Shown here in pieces: positions 48,415 to 63,998 of a DNA stretch of 64,000 nt. Under the pieces are notes generated by a model. That model saw only the letters and a list, made by a program, of their open reading frames with translations, was not told the DNA's origin and did not search any database. The stretch comes from Chaenocephalus aceratus (lineage: Eukaryota > Chordata > Actinopteri > Perciformes > Channichthyidae), in assembly GCA_023974075.1 (NCBI GenBank), contig CM043797.1, forward strand, positions 28,599,523-28,663,522. The letters run 5' to 3'. A program made the position numbers and the translations under genes. Within the stretch, counting starts at the first letter, position 1, and each line of letters starts with the position of its first letter.

Positions 48415-51400
48415 TTAAGGCCATGTGATATTGGGGGTTGGTAGTGGAAACCTGCTTAATGCTGTGTTAAAGGGGCATTGTTTAAAACAACCATTCAAAT
48501 TCTCCCTGCACCCAACAAACTCCTCCCCAGTAACCTCAACATCTACAATTGAATACACGCCTACAGACCCGTCCTCAAATCCCACAAACACAAACTGCCG
48601 CTCACACACAACCAGAGTCAACGGATTCTTATCCAGACACACACTTCCTATTCTTTCCCCGTCTGCGAGTCGTACAACCGTGAGGACTGGCCTGGCGTGC
48701 ACGTAGCAGCCGCCGCAGTTTTTCTCCACAGTGGTGCTGGGTTGAGATATGTAAGCAGCATAGCATCCAGTTGTATCCAAACAAGCTTTAACGACAGGAC
48801 CCTCAGCCTTGAATGAGCACAGTCTGATCTGAGATAAGTCTAAGAGGTTGATGGCTTCATCGTCAGTAGACAGCACGGCGTAGCTCCCATCACGGGACAT
48901 TTGGAAGTCTTGTGGCTGACAGTGAAAGCTATAAGGCAGCTGGAAGTGCCTGCACAGGGTGTCCTCTGTTACCTTCCAGGTGTACACCGCCCCTGAAGCC
49001 GCCATCACCACCACAAAGTCTGGATGGTCTGAAAGTGTGTGGAAAGCAACAACATGCTCAGAGCTCTCTATGCAGGAGAAGCGCTTGCTGATGGAGCCCG
49101 ACCACAGACTGGCAGCTAACAGGTCTCTCCGTCGAAGGCCAATAAGGAAGGTGCTCCCAGGAGACACCTGGGCGCCAGATAGGTACGAGTTTATGCTGCA
49201 CACAATGCTCCCGTGTGCCAGCTTCCATACCCGAGACAACCCCCGTTTAGAAATACTGACCCCAAAGTTACTGTTGGGGGTGATCAGGATGTCTGTGGCT
49301 CTGCTGCCACTCACACGCAGGATGTTCTGCCCTGTTTCTGTAAGCCAAACGTATATTTCCCCTGCTGAGAGCGTGACAAGATGGAAGTTATTTGGGGAAA
49401 GGCGCAGTTTTTCTACAGGACCATCATGAAGGAAGTTATCGTGTGGAAGTCCTGTTTCTAATCTCCATCTCCACACGGTCTCCGACCCATCAGCGGTGTA
49501 GAACCACTCTCCTGTCTGTTCAACCACCACTTCTTTTACTCCACACCCCATTTTCGGAGCTGTACCTGCAACATCTATCATCCCGGAGTCCCACACTGTC
49601 AAGACACCATCAAGAGTGACACAAACAACATCTGAGGCCGTTTTGATGAGTTTACAAGGCTGGTTGTTTACTTTTAAGGAGAGAACACACTCCCCTGTGC
49701 TGACCCTCCACACCAACACCAGGGGACAGGCGTCTAACAAAGCCAGGAACAGGTGGCCATCCTGGGATAGCACAGCTTGAGTGAATGCCTTCCCCTGTGG
49801 AGCAAGGAACTGGTCCCACAGCTTCCAGTCACTGGTATCCCACAGTGCAACTTGGTGGGATTGACACACCAGTAATGTGTGGATTTCATGTGAGTAATCC
49901 ATATTAAGGATGTCATTAGATTTACCCCCAGTAAAGCTTTCTGTGACAAGTCTTGGTGGGTTTCTGTTGGCTGCTACATCCCATAGGGATACACCCCCTG
50001 TCCTGTCAACACAAGCCATTTCCCACATTTCTTCACACAGGATTATCAATGCAACTGCATTGTGCTTTGAGTTTGAACAACTGCCTAGGAGGCTGCCAGT
50101 GTTGGTGTCAAAAATGGACACTGTGCCTTCCTCCTGCCCACAGTACATGTAAAGGCCATTAGAGGAGCAAACCGAGCAGGTCACACAGCTCTGACACTGG
50201 AAATGAGTCAAAACCTCACTGGAGACGTCAAACACACTCACGAAACACTCGTCTTTCCACCAGAGAAGTATTTTTTTCTGACCAGCAACAAATCCTTCAA
50301 CCTCGTTCACTGTTGTTTTCAAAGGGTCTTCAACCTGCAGAAACATTTCTGGGCCAGACACATCCCACAGGAAAAGCTTGTTGCATTGTGTTGAAAGCAG
50401 CAGGAAATGACCACTGCTCTTCACGCCTGCAAACTTCATCTCCTTCTGCTCGCAGCTCAGTGATAGTTTGACTATCTCACACCCAGAGCCTTTCCAAACC
50501 CACGCCTCGCCATCATCCATGATCTCTGTGACTATCCCACTCTCTGTCCCAGCTGCTTCTCTGACAGAGACACTCTCAGTTTTGGCATCACACTTCAAAC
50601 ACTGAATGGAGGGAACAGATGAAGGAGAAGGGAAAAGCGCTACTCCTAATCCTGTTCCTCTGTCCCTCCTCTCCTGTCTCATCTTACCGACATAACCTTC
50701 GAGGGCAGGAAACACCTCCAGGTAAGGGAGGAGGCTCGTCTCCATCACTGAGGGCAGCTGAAGGGGGGAGCTCTGCAACAAGCAAGCACCAGACTTCAAT
50801 ATGCTTGCTAGAAGTGCTCTTTCCCTTAATAAACTGAAGTGGTGTGACCCCTCCTCATCCTCTAACATGGCTACCAAATCTCCCAGGAGTCCTGCTTGAA
50901 CCATAGCCTGGTGAAACCTCAAAGACATTAACAGCCCGTGCTCCAACTCCCCCCATTTGCTGCTTTTTTGCAAGTGGTAGGGCAATTCTAAGACCTTCCT
51001 CAAGTTCACCCGGCCTTTGTTTTTGTTAGAAAGGGGAAAGACAAACGGCTGGCTGCATGGCTGCCTGTCAATGTGCATTCCCATTTTCCCTGAGATCCTG
51101 TTCGGTGCAGATGTCTGCTTAACAAGAAGTGGTTTTGCACCCCCACAAGACAATCTGCCACTAAAATAGTCCGCCAATGCCAAATGAATCTCCTTCCTCA
51201 CCTCTTGAGAGCCTAAATATCTCTTAGCCACCACCAGCTTGAAATGCCTGCTTACCCAGGACAAAACATGTGACCCTGCAACTGTCCTCCGAATGAGGAA
51301 GCTCTTCAAATCCAGTAGAAGTCTCTCCACAACAATTTGTGGCACCCTCATATCGCAGGAAAGGCTTCCACCCTGTGGAGCGTACGCAGTCAGCACTTTG

Positions 51401-51572
51401 TGATCACAGAACAGCAGATCTGCGAGCTCGGCCTCAGTGAGCCCCGTCCTGGAGAGGGAGAGGAGAGAGAGGACCCGAGCTACGATAAAGGGGCCATGCT
51501 TCTGCTCCAGGTGATCCAGAAATGCAGAAATGGATGAATGGACGCCATCAGGGAGAGAAGACTCAGTCACAT
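48415..51572 (-). other. WD40 exon of NWD2-like gene
   Basis: A single open exon of 3158 bases. It begins at the acceptor before DVTESSLPDG with a winged-helix/helical segment (LSRTGLTEAELADLLF), followed by many W-D-type blade ends: LWDVSGPEMF, LWDVAANRNPP, LWDTSDWKLWDQF, VWRVSTGECVLSL, VWDSGMIDV, VWLTETGQN and VWKLAHGSIVCSI. The two-propeller sensor region is thus uninterrupted by introns. The upstream shorter reading that starts at a GTG is only part of this exon. Confidence 0.92.
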
Positions 51573-54500
51573 CTGAATCTGATGAGGAGGGAATTAAAAG
51601 GGACAGAAAGAGAGAAATATAATCAGACGTTTTTTATTATTCAAAAATCTATTTTTCTTTTATTTGTGATGGCTGTACAACTTGTGTTGCACTTAACAGC
51701 ATAACATTTGTTTTTATCATTATTTTGAAAGGCAACAAAAACACAATATCCTAAAGCATTCAAGCATTTTATTTTCTATTCTGTTTTTTTGTATCCCTTT
51801 TGTCCCTTACTTTGTTTTGTGTGTCACTGTGATTAATGTTCTTAACATTTTTGAATAGAAATGAAAATAAATGCATTTGAATTCCTGTAATCCTTATAAT
51901 GCATTTCAAACGTTTTATATCATAATGTAAATAATGCAAATGTCACCCCATCTTTTCTCATATAACACATGAAATGTGCTGAATAAAATACAGTACAATC
52001 CAGAAGAATGAAACTACATGTGTTACCTATTTCTAAAGATATAAAACCAGACAGAGTTTGAAGCTTAATACCACATACCGGGTAGGGAGATAGGAAAATA
52101 TTCAGAGACGGATTAATGCATTGCTTGTTTTGGTATTGTCTTGGGCTTTGATGACTATAAGTAAAAATATAGAATTCTTATCCTTAAAGAGTGTTTGTTT
52201 AATGTATTAGTCGTACCAGAGTGCCAGAGCGAGGTGTGTAGGTGCAGGAGTCGAGCGTAGAGAGTCAGAGGACAGGAAGTCAGCGCCTGGTTCACCAGCG
52301 CCTGTTGTCCTGAAGTCACCCTCCTCCCTGAACTGCTCAGAAGTGTTGCCAGCATCTTCACACACTGTTTCCTGTCCACCAGTCCCATCGGAACACACAC
52401 ATATCCCAACTCCTTCTCACTACCCTTTGACACACTCTGAGGCGGACTTCTTTGTGGTTTAAAGGCTTGCAGGACTTGTGTTTGGTTGGAGGAGACGGTG
52501 AGGATGAGTTTGACGCTGTGAGGAAGAGGGGAGGGGAGGCTGTCCAGGAATTCAGGTCCAAAGTTGCCTTTCATGAGATCCAGGCCAACAAGGATCAGAA
52601 CTAGAGGTTGTTTGGTAGAGGGCATGGAGGAGAGAAGGGATGTGAGACGCTCTTTAAGCTCAGATACACACATGTTGGGTGATGAGCTACAGTTAGTGTT
52701 GTATTCCCAGGGCTGAGTGATACAGCTAGGATCATCAAAGTTGTTGGGATTCTGCTCAGAGGAAGATTCGCTGTGATATCTCACGACAATTTGATAACAC
52801 AGGCTCGATAACAAGTGCTTGGGGGACTGGTTTATTGATAGGTGGCAAAAATAAGTGACCACCACAGGATCACAGTCTGGTAGCCACGACTTAATCTGTG
52901 GAGGGAGACAAAACACTTATATACCTTTTATCCAAACCATATAGTACAGATTTTGTTTTTGCTAGGTTGTATTTATTTTTATTTGAAATTTAAGATTTAG
53001 CCACATAGGTTATTTATTCTGATAAAGCTTCAAGCTACAAGAAACATTTCTCTTTAACTCTAAATTGTATTTAATAAAGCAATTATTCAACATGATGAAT
53101 TAATATATATTTGTGGTCAATTTGATATGATGTCAATAACGGAAAATCACAATTCAAAGTTGTACCCAATGTAATGTATTCAAATGTCTCTCTTTGTCCA
53201 TGAAACAGTCCAAAACCCAACTACAGTATTCAGTATACAGTAAAACATCTATATTTCTGATACTTCATATAAAAGACTAACACTTCATAATGATAGGCAT
53301 TGTTGTCTTACGGAAAATGACTTTTTTGATTATAAAAATTGTTGCAAATCATTTCTGTCATTAACTTATTGATTAATTGACTATTCATTTTCTTTTCTTT
53401 TTTCAACAAATAAGTACATTTCATTATTGGAAAAGGATGAACAACTCTACTCTAAATGACTCTATGTGTTCATCCTCCTTAATTATAAATACGTGTTCTC
53501 TATTGTCTGTTCATAATTAATTGATCTGTTTTTGGATATGAATTGGGTTTTGCAGGAATTCAAATCTAATGTGAGTTTCCCATTTCATTTCAGTCCACTG
53601 ACCTGTTGAGCACAGTGAGCCATCAGAACTGTCTTTCCTGTGCACGGGCCTCCTGTCACCACTAGGGAGCGCTGCCGTTCACTCTGCTCCACATAGGCTC
53701 TGACCTGCAGCAAATACAAATACTCTCCTGTAATGCATGGCACCTTAACATGTTGTCTACATCACAATTTCACAGGAAAAATAGACCAAACAATATCCCC
53801 AAAATACATTTAAACTGGTTATAACACGTAATTTACTCATTTGTAAAGTAATTATTTTACTGAGAAGAGATCTCCTCAGCTCTTAATCCTTTACAATGCC
53901 AAAGGTAAGATAAAACAGAAGTGTCTATATCTACACAATAAGTATACACAAAGACAATATGTTAATGCTGCTTTTTGTGTTTAGAAAACAGATAAAGACC
54001 TCCTCCTGACCTCTTTCTCCTCAGGCCGAATGACATCATATAACCTCGACAGCGAGTCACACAGCTCCTGCTGCTCGGCCTGCTCTCTGGCCAAAGCATC
54101 GCTGAGCTGAGAGCCATCGCTGCTGTGTGAGATGTTCCAGCTGTCAATCAAACCCACAAGGTCGCAGTACACCTGTTGGCACAGAGACTCGGCATAGCCC
54201 CGCCTCCTGGCTGTCGTGTAACCATGTCGACGGTCACACTCTGTGGCCGTGGTGTAGACCAGAAGCTGGGAGGAACCGATGAGACCAGGCAGGAAGTGGT
54301 CACACAGCTCTGAAAACAGTTGTCCATCAGTGGGTGTTGTCCCTAGGTCAAAGGTAGCAGCCTAACAAAAAAGCACAAGAACAAAGTTATCATTATTAAT
54401 TTCTGTATTTATTTTTCTAGCTTTAATACAGACTCTAATGTATGTACCTTGATAGATATAGACATAGATATTCTAGGCACATCTTGATGCTTTCAATAAC

Positions 54501-56606
54501 ACAAGTCATGTTTATCTTTCTCTAAGTACTACTTGAAAGAGGAAGAGAGCAAGTTTTTTTGCAAGTTCCCCACGTCAACATGGGCATGACTCACATCTCT
54601 AACCCTTTTACTTGAATCAAAATGCTTGATGTCTTTGATGTCCATCCATGGTAGTGGCGATCTATAAGCTTAAAGGTGGGGTAGGTAAGTTTCAGAAACC
54701 GGCTCGAGATACACTTTTTGTTATATTCCATGGAATGCTATTAACAACCCGATAGCAATGAATATCTTAAGTGCTTTGACAAAAAATCCTATAAAAAAAT
54801 GTCATCTGTGGAAGCCGTAATACTGTAAAAAGGATTGCCGCCATGTCTGTCAGCCTTCCATCTCGTGCACGCACAAATGTATCTCGTGCCCTCATTGGGT
54901 GTGCCGTCATTGGGCGTGCATTGCAGCAGTACTTCAATGACTCGCCAGCATGGATGTATAATAAGAACAACAGCAACAGGCGGCCACTTTCACCAGTCTG
55001 CTGACGTCATGTGCGCGTGTATGTGTGTTGGAGGAGGTGCTCTGTAAGGAAGTCTGAAGGAAGGGGCGGATTCTTTTCGGCTGTGTACTTTCAAATTTTA
55101 GTGCACTCGAGCCGGTTTCTGAAACTTAACTACCCCACCTTTAAGTTAACTTTTCCTTTAAACTGTTATTTAGTTCAGCAAGGCTATGGACATCTCTGGG
55201 AGGCCCCACCTGCTCCTTCTGGAAAACAATGGTGATGGCAAATGGCAAATCTGCCACATGATCAGCAGTTAGAGAAGATGTCTCCTTCCAAAACTTGTAA
55301 AATAAGGAAAAAAGCATATGAAATGTACTTTTGCCCCACAGTATAGCAATGTGTGTGGATGAAAGTGCTGTGTTTCTTGCAGAAATGCAGAGACAATAAT
55401 GACTCACCTCTGACTGCGGCTGAGGAGGTGACTTCATACAGCTCTTCTTTGTCTCTCCTTTTGCATTGATGACCTTGTGGATGTAAACCAGGCAGCGTCT
55501 GATGATCTCATTATCAGGACGGGTGTCCAGAGCAAACCTCAGATCTGCATCCAGGGCTGTAGAGAAGCAGCAAATCACATATGAAATGATATCTCAACAT
55601 CCAGAAAAACTCCTACACTGACGTACATTATATCTCACCTGATCTGCAGTAGCTATTGGCTGTCTTTGGGCTCATAACACCGTTGTGAACACACAGACTG
55701 ACAATGGTCTGAAACACCTTCCTTAACTCTTCCTCTTTAGGAGTCTCCTCTTCCTCCTTTGCCTCCACCTCCTGAACAACACAGTTACAACAGTTGTAGT
55801 AACAAATGTTTCGAAAATATAGAAATGTTATTAATCAAGGTAAATTATATCTAAAATATGATCACATGCAATACGGTTAGGATGATAATGTGTATAGACT
55901 GTGTAATGTGCGCATGTGCTTCAAATGATTGTTCTGTATTCATTGCTCCATTGTAATCCTGCTAGTAATCCCCCCTTTTTTGAATGAACCAGTAATCTGA
56001 ATGTAATCCCAATGAAGACACAAAATGAATCATGTATTTCTGAGGTTGAGTGTGACCACCTGGGGGCAGCAGGTGGGTCTGTGTGGAGGTCTCAGGCAGT
56101 AGGAGGGGGGGAGGGTGTTCTCGTCCCTCCGGTACGCCTGCTCCAGCTCCTGGGTGCGGACCCCCGCCCGCTGACCCTCCTGCAGCAGCAGCTGGAAGTC
56201 TGACACCTCCACCTGGGTAGGCAGACTGGCTGAGCCATACTGATGCCCTACCAGAGCCTGCAGCGCCACCACATGGACACAGAACGAACAGCATTATGGG
56301 ATTCCTCGTTCAGCACAGATTCATTCACACTCAAATGGGTGTTTATGGATTTATAAAAGCTCAACAGGGACTGATTTAATGACAGTGTATAATAGTGCCT
56401 CATGGCTGTGGTATTACTCAAACTATGATTCAATTATCTTTTATGTTTTAAAACACCAGGATGCTCGAGGGGGACCCAAGATGAGGGGATTTATTTACCA
56501 GTAAAAAAGGTCCTGAAGAGCTCTTTCTGCATTCTTCAATCAGCTGCTGTCTGCTGTTTTCCTCTGGCCAACTACTGGAGTCACTGGACTCAAATGGGTC
56601 TAACAC

Positions 56607-56669
<63 letters not shown>

Positions 56670-57704
56670 CACACACGCATAATTAAAACACTCGAGAGGA
56701 GAGATGACTGATAATCCGTTTGTGAAGAGCACACAGAGAGGAGCACAATCGGACAGGTGGTGGCTCAGAAACACATGATACTCGTCCCTCTCTCTAATTA
56801 CACATGCTGCTGAAAAGAGACGGCACTATGTGCTGGTTGAAGAGCCTGAGGCGATTTCATCGACACCGACACATTACGCACAGAGTCGCTTTACAGCTGC
56901 TCATCTCTTTTCCTTGGAAGCTACCACATAATGTTGCTTTTGTATTCCAATGTTGACATGAAACGATGTCCTTCAGTGTGTCTTATAAGGAGGAGTCTGC
57001 AATAGTGCAATAACAATAAGCCAACTGAGAGAAAATATCATTTTGGGTGCACACTTTTAGAAAACTCATATTTCATAGTGTGTATAATGAGTGTTGATCA
57101 GACCAAACAAGTTTTACTCAGGACCTTCACCTCTGAATCCACATCAGCTTCATTATGTTCAACATTTTGAGAACAAAACAATTACACAAATGAATGTAAA
57201 CAATATTCTATGAAGGAATTGTTAATGAAAATTCGAATATCATCAGGTAAGAAATCAAACTACCTGGGACACATCACTGAAAACAGTTGATAAATGCAAC
57301 TTTTCTTTACAAATGTAAAAACAAGTTAGTTACATTGTTTCCATTTCGACCACAGCTGAATGTTCCTCCTTCCGTAAAAGCCATTACGACAACACTAATA
57401 CCTTTGCATCTGAAATACACAACACGCATCACACATACACATTTAGAAAGATAAGTGTGTGTACTGACCCTGACATCCAGTCCCAGTGTGTGTCTGCAGT
57501 GCTCTCTAAGTTTTGGAAACACACTCTCTCTCAGAGCTCTGCGCTCCACCACGCTATCTACAGAGCATAAACACAAACAACATCTGTTCACAACAACCTT
57601 CAGAAACATAACAACACATTCATGCATTGGTTTCTTTTCATACCTTCAGGGTTGGAGCACAGATAGAGTTTCACACAGGTGGAATTTGAAGGTGACCAGT
57701 CCAT
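48415..57704 (-). CDS. nwd2: NWD2-like NACHT and WD40 repeat protein
   Basis: Proposed exons: 57644-57704, 57469-57557, 56499-56606, 56060-56257, 55639-55771, 55408-55556, 55210-55293, 54011-54361, 53603-53704, 52217-52895, 48415-51572. They total 5112 bases, an open frame of 1703 codons, close to human NWD2 (about 1740). N-terminus: VKLYLCSNPEDSVVERRALR and RRDENTLPPSYCLRP. P-loop GGPCTGKT is at residues 409-416, then the NACHT core (LVLILVGLDLM), then WD40-like repeats in one 3.2-kb terminal exon ending IGSVCLDKNPLTLVV, GFEDGSVGVYSIVD. NWD proteins are STAND ATPases thought to signal by nucleotide-dependent assembly. Similarity favours NWD2 over NWD1, but divergence suggests a paralogue. 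The start Met is in an exon open upstream, so the N-terminus is uncertain; the 55210-55293 exon is the weakest. A partial second copy survives at 37095 and 23487. Confidence 0.88.
52217..52895 (-). other. NACHT-core exon of NWD2-like gene
   Basis: It starts IKSWLPDCDPVVVTYFCHLS and continues with a helix pair, then the Walker B-like strand QPLVLILVGLDLM. The acidic residue following the hydrophobic strand is reduced to a single D, unlike the usual (D/E)-rich NACHT Walker B. Sensor-like PHSVKLILTVSS and VTSGQQALVNQALTSCPLT follow. It ends in phase 1 at 52217, and the phase matches the WD40 exon. Confidence 0.85.
53603..53704 (-). other. P-loop exon of NWD2-like gene
   Basis: A 34-codon exon: VRAYVEQSERQRSLVVTGGP, then CTGKTVLMAHCAQQ. 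The complete Walker A motif GGPCTGKT is present. Acceptor CTGCAG and donor GTCAGT are canonical. A dead duplicate of this exon is at 37095-37199. Confidence 0.92.
53936..54010. other. Intron tail between P-loop and preceding exon
   Basis: Sequence with homology to the relic block stops near 53935. The remaining bases up to the 54011 donor show nothing notable. Confidence 0.3.
54674..55140. mobile_element. MITE, 467 bp, TTAA target duplication
   Basis: It is flanked by TTAA on both sides (54670-54673 and 55141-55144). Inverted ends begin AGGTGGGGTAGGTAAGTTTC and remain nearly identical for about 36 bases to GGCTCGAG. TTAA duplication is the signature of piggyBac- or Kolobok-type insertion. 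It lies in the NWD2-like intron between exons 7 and 8; no coding capacity. Confidence 0.88.
56609..56677. repeat. (CA)n/(GCAC)n microsatellite
   Basis: Compound CACA and CGCACGCA runs lie directly upstream (minus sense) of the acceptor of the 56499-56606 exon. Confidence 0.9.
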
Positions 57705-57869
57705 TTGTTTTTGAGAAAGAGTTGGGAAGTTGCTAAAATAAAGCAAATAAAGCAAAAACTTCTGGCATGAACATGTTCAATGGCCCACATAAAAGTGAAC
57801 ATTTGCTGCTCTGCGCTGTTGTTTCCCTTCTACTTCCCGCCCCACTCCAGAAACTCTGGCCTCGGGTGT

Positions 57870-57877
57870 TTATAAAG
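57870..57877 (-). promoter_or_regulatory. Candidate TATA box for NWD2-like gene
   Basis: CTTTATAA on the minus strand lies about 165 bases upstream of the proposed start. Between them is GGGCGGGAAGTAGAAGGGAAAC, shown here as GC-box-like GGGCGGG plus an ETS/IRF-like AGAAGGGAAAC. There are upstream ATGs, so transcription start and translation start need RNA evidence. Confidence 0.3.
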
Positions 57878-57909
57878 TGTGTTATCATGATCACACCCAC
57901 CTCCAGAGA

Positions 57910-57920
57910 CTGAACACACG

Positions 57921-57957
<37 letters not shown>
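57910..57957. repeat. (CA)n microsatellite
   Basis: A run of about 20 CA units lies between the NWD2-like promoter region and the fchsd2 3' UTR. Confidence 0.9.
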
Positions 57958-57960
<3 letters not shown>

Positions 57961-58049
57961 ACACGACAGGTGCATAAACACACACGCTACACATTAGTTA
58001 CACGAAGGCAAACCATTACAAACAACCACAACAGAAATAAAAGAAGTGA

Positions 58050-61000
58050 TCACAAAAAACAACTTTCAATATTTTTTTATTAATTAACATTTGTACACAA
58101 TAAATACAAACTTTATTTTTTTGTACAGCCAATAATAATATGCAGAAAGACTTTTGCACCTGCACATTATTGTCACCATGGCAACAGTCTGAAGAGAGAA
58201 GGCCAGTTGCTCCACCACGTCGTTTAAAACAGCAGCTCTGCAGCTGCGCCAAATCGAAGGATGAAACATAAAATAATTATATAATACATAAAAAACAAAA
58301 ACAGGCTCATAACAAATAACTCAACACTGTAGTGGACCAACGGGACTGTCAAAAAGGGAACATCATCCTGATCACAGGGGTAACTGGCAACGGAAGTCAT
58401 ACATTTTGTATTTGATAGAAAGACTGATTGAGCTTTTATTGTGTGAAGTTCTGCGAGAAGTTGCCGTAAACCAAACATTTCAAACAAAGTTAGAAAACTA
58501 TTTTAAATGAGAGCTGAAGGAGAAGCTTGACCACAGTCACGAGTCGAAGCCAGTTCCTACAACATCAGTGGAGCACTAACTTATTCCAGAGGTGTGGATG
58601 CTGCAGAAAATGTTGTTTCTAGTTCCGTCTTGATTTCTGGCATCAGCTTTCTCAATCCAACATAATTCCACTTTGCAAATGGGAAACCAATCAGATTGAG
58701 CACAGATCAGAAAGTTTTTTGTTTTGACATCTTTATGAAGCTGTCTCACAACAGGGTGCAACTATATCTAATTGTTTCCAGCTGTGAGGAGGTCCCTTTA
58801 ATAATGTGTTGCAATATGTAGCAATATTGTACATTAACACCACGCTGGAAAAGCAAGCAAACTTAAAGTCCATTCTGTCATTATTAATCTGATGTATTCA
58901 ATGTGAACGCTCTATCAAACCGCGAGTGTATAATAAATATGGAGGAAGGAACTGGAATCTTCAGAGTCAAACACAGATCCGATGATCTCCTCTTCAACAA
59001 GCACACGCAAATGGGTCCTCTTTAAGTCCATCAAACCACATTCTCTCAAAGTATCAAACATCACTTACTATGATCATGTCGATTTTTTCTTCTAAGTTTA
59101 GAAAAACACCAAATTACATTTCCCACAATATTCTCTCTGTCTCTTTGGAAGAGTGGAGAATATATATATAAAAGAGTCGTCAGTCACACTGAAATAAAAA
59201 GGATTCGCCACAGAATCAGAATGAAGAGAAGTACTCTGATTTCTGTATTAAACTGCAGTGATTCATCAGAGTCTCTCCATTCATGCTGATACTGTGTTAA
59301 GATACTGCTACTGTCCAGGGAAGGTACAAATAAATAAAAGTGCTACGCTGCCCTTTAGGCAAGGGGTTTTAAAGGCTTGAAGGGTATTTAAGGGGGAAGA
59401 TTGTTTACTTTAAGTAAAAAAAACACAACAGAATTGTACTTGGCTCCATTTGAATGTCGTTTGCTAGTTCTGTCCATTATGGGCAATGTATTTGTATTGT
59501 TTCAATTTCTACCACCTTTTATCAACCAAAAATAAAGATGATACCAAGTTGGAAATGTTAAAGGTCCATTTGTTGTTATGGATGTTTTTGCTGCTGCTTT
59601 GTAGCACGCCAACAGAACAAATAATACCTGTGAATGTATTGCGTGTTATCAATGAACAAAATCAACATGAGAGGAGGTATGATCTGTAGGGATAAAACCT
59701 TTACAGTTCATTCTGTGATTAATAATAACGCCTGACCTAAACATGATCAGTGCCTATATCATCTCAAAAAATATCTTTGTCACCACACAGTGAATGCCAA
59801 CGTGTCTGTGCTTTCGAACACATCATCAGCCTCCTCCTAAAGCAACCAGTGATATAAGCCCACTGATGCTCACAGAATGAAAGATATAGCAACGTGTGCG
59901 TAATATAATGTAACTTGATGTGTGTATATGATAGCCATCAATTCACACTGACTGCAAATGGACAAAACTGACATTAGAGGAAAGAGAAAGAAAGGAAGGA
60001 AGGGCGGGAAGAGAGGTGGAGCAGAGAGGAGGATCCAGCCTCCCTTTTCTCTCTTGCTCCTTCATCCCCTTAACCCCTCCTACTCTCTTATCTCTCCTTC
60101 ATACTGTATTTACAATGCCCTTTCGGTATAAAATGAGGATAAAACTTCCACTACAAATCAGACATGGTATTCCATCAGCTCAGTTAGTCTATATGAAACG
60201 CTGTGCATAACATTCCTAAGACAACAGTAATGTACTGTACTAATACACATTGAATACGTATGATGATAAGGATTATATATGGTGAGGGAAGGGCTGGCGA
60301 GGGGGGGACACTGCGTCCACACACCACCCAGTTTCTCTGTCCATTTACTTCAACCCCAACTTCAATCCCAATCATGACACGTTTGGCAAGTTTTATTGGT
60401 ATTCCCTCTCATCAAGCTTACTCTACATTGAGCACAGTGGAAATAATTGTTATTTTATGCTGTCATCCTCAACATTTTGGCGCTGTCTGTGACTTTACTT
60501 CTGATACAATTCCAAATCTTAAAGTTTCATACTTTAGCTAGCTAGCTTTGTTGCAACTTCTTTACTAACATGCTTTAGCTACAGTTAGAAGGGTGTGTAT
60601 ACTGTGATGTTACAGACACATGGAGTAAACTATTCGCTTCAGCTACAGAAGGTGGTTAGCTTTGCTAACCATTTAGGCTAGGTAGCCACACAGTCGATCT
60701 CTTTTGCTCCAATATAAGCAATTTTCATGTTTTATAAGGAACATTTAATAACCTTGTACATTTCTTTAAATAATCTATTTTAATTTAGAACTAAGTAAAC
60801 CTGGCACTTTGTGTTCAGTTCTAAGTTGGACTAGTTTATAACCCTTTACTACATGTTGTCACTTCAGGGCTCTGTAACTTTTCACAGGTTTGATTATTAT
60901 TTGTAAGCAGTCAGCGAAAAATGGGAGATTTCTCAAATGTAGCAGAATGATCATCCTGTACAGAGAGATGACCAGTACAATGTCTTGAAGTGAACCTAAC

Positions 61001-61433
61001 AAGATGAAAGAAAAACTTGCCAAACCTATCATTCCTTTTCCCTCCCACCCCCCCCGTCTCTAAACATTCGTCCTCCTCTTCAGTGTGCTCTGGTCTGCTG
61101 TCCGATGAGGTAAAGTTTTAAGGCAAGAATGAAAGGACAGGGGAGGGTTGAGAGGCGCGTGGGGGAGGGCTAGAGCTGCACTTCATTAGGAAGCTAATAC
61201 GTAGATTATTCAATTGGACCCTCTGCCTCCATCCATCTCTGTGCTCTCCTCCTCAACTTGAGTATGAGAGATGTGGAAAGTATGGAGGGTGGGCGTCAGA
61301 TGTGGTTCAGTTCAGTTTACTTCACATTGTGTTGTTTGAGCTGAATTCAGTTCAGAGCAGTTTAGTTCCCCAGCCTCTAGGATGCGTCTGTCTGTCGTCT
61401 GTTTTAATTTCTTTCTGCCATCTTAACTATCTG
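58050..61433 (-). other. fchsd2 3' UTR and downstream region
   Basis: About 3.4 kb without supported ORFs. Minus-strand AATAAA hexamers at 58112-58117 and 58077-58082 are good candidates for the transcript end, giving a long 3' UTR. The region is rich in T-runs and has no recognisable transposon, in contrast to the rest of the window, which fits a constrained UTR. Confidence 0.5.

Positions 61434-63998
<2,565 letters not shown>

Larger units (their letters stand above)
38336..48423. repeat. Segmental duplication, right copy (B)
   Basis: This is the partner of 1-23495. Homology starts at 38336 (equivalent of window base 1) and stops abruptly at 48423, within the last codons of the NWD2-like gene. 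In copy A the sequence beyond the equivalent point (23495) is unrelated. Copy B has small private insertions, for example about 230 bases between exons 4 and 5 near 45240-45475. It lacks the large intron-1 insertions of copy A. Confidence 0.95.

Noticed and set aside
57733..58083. Short ORFs across the CA repeat
   Set aside because: They are translations of a dinucleotide repeat and flanking promoter sequence.
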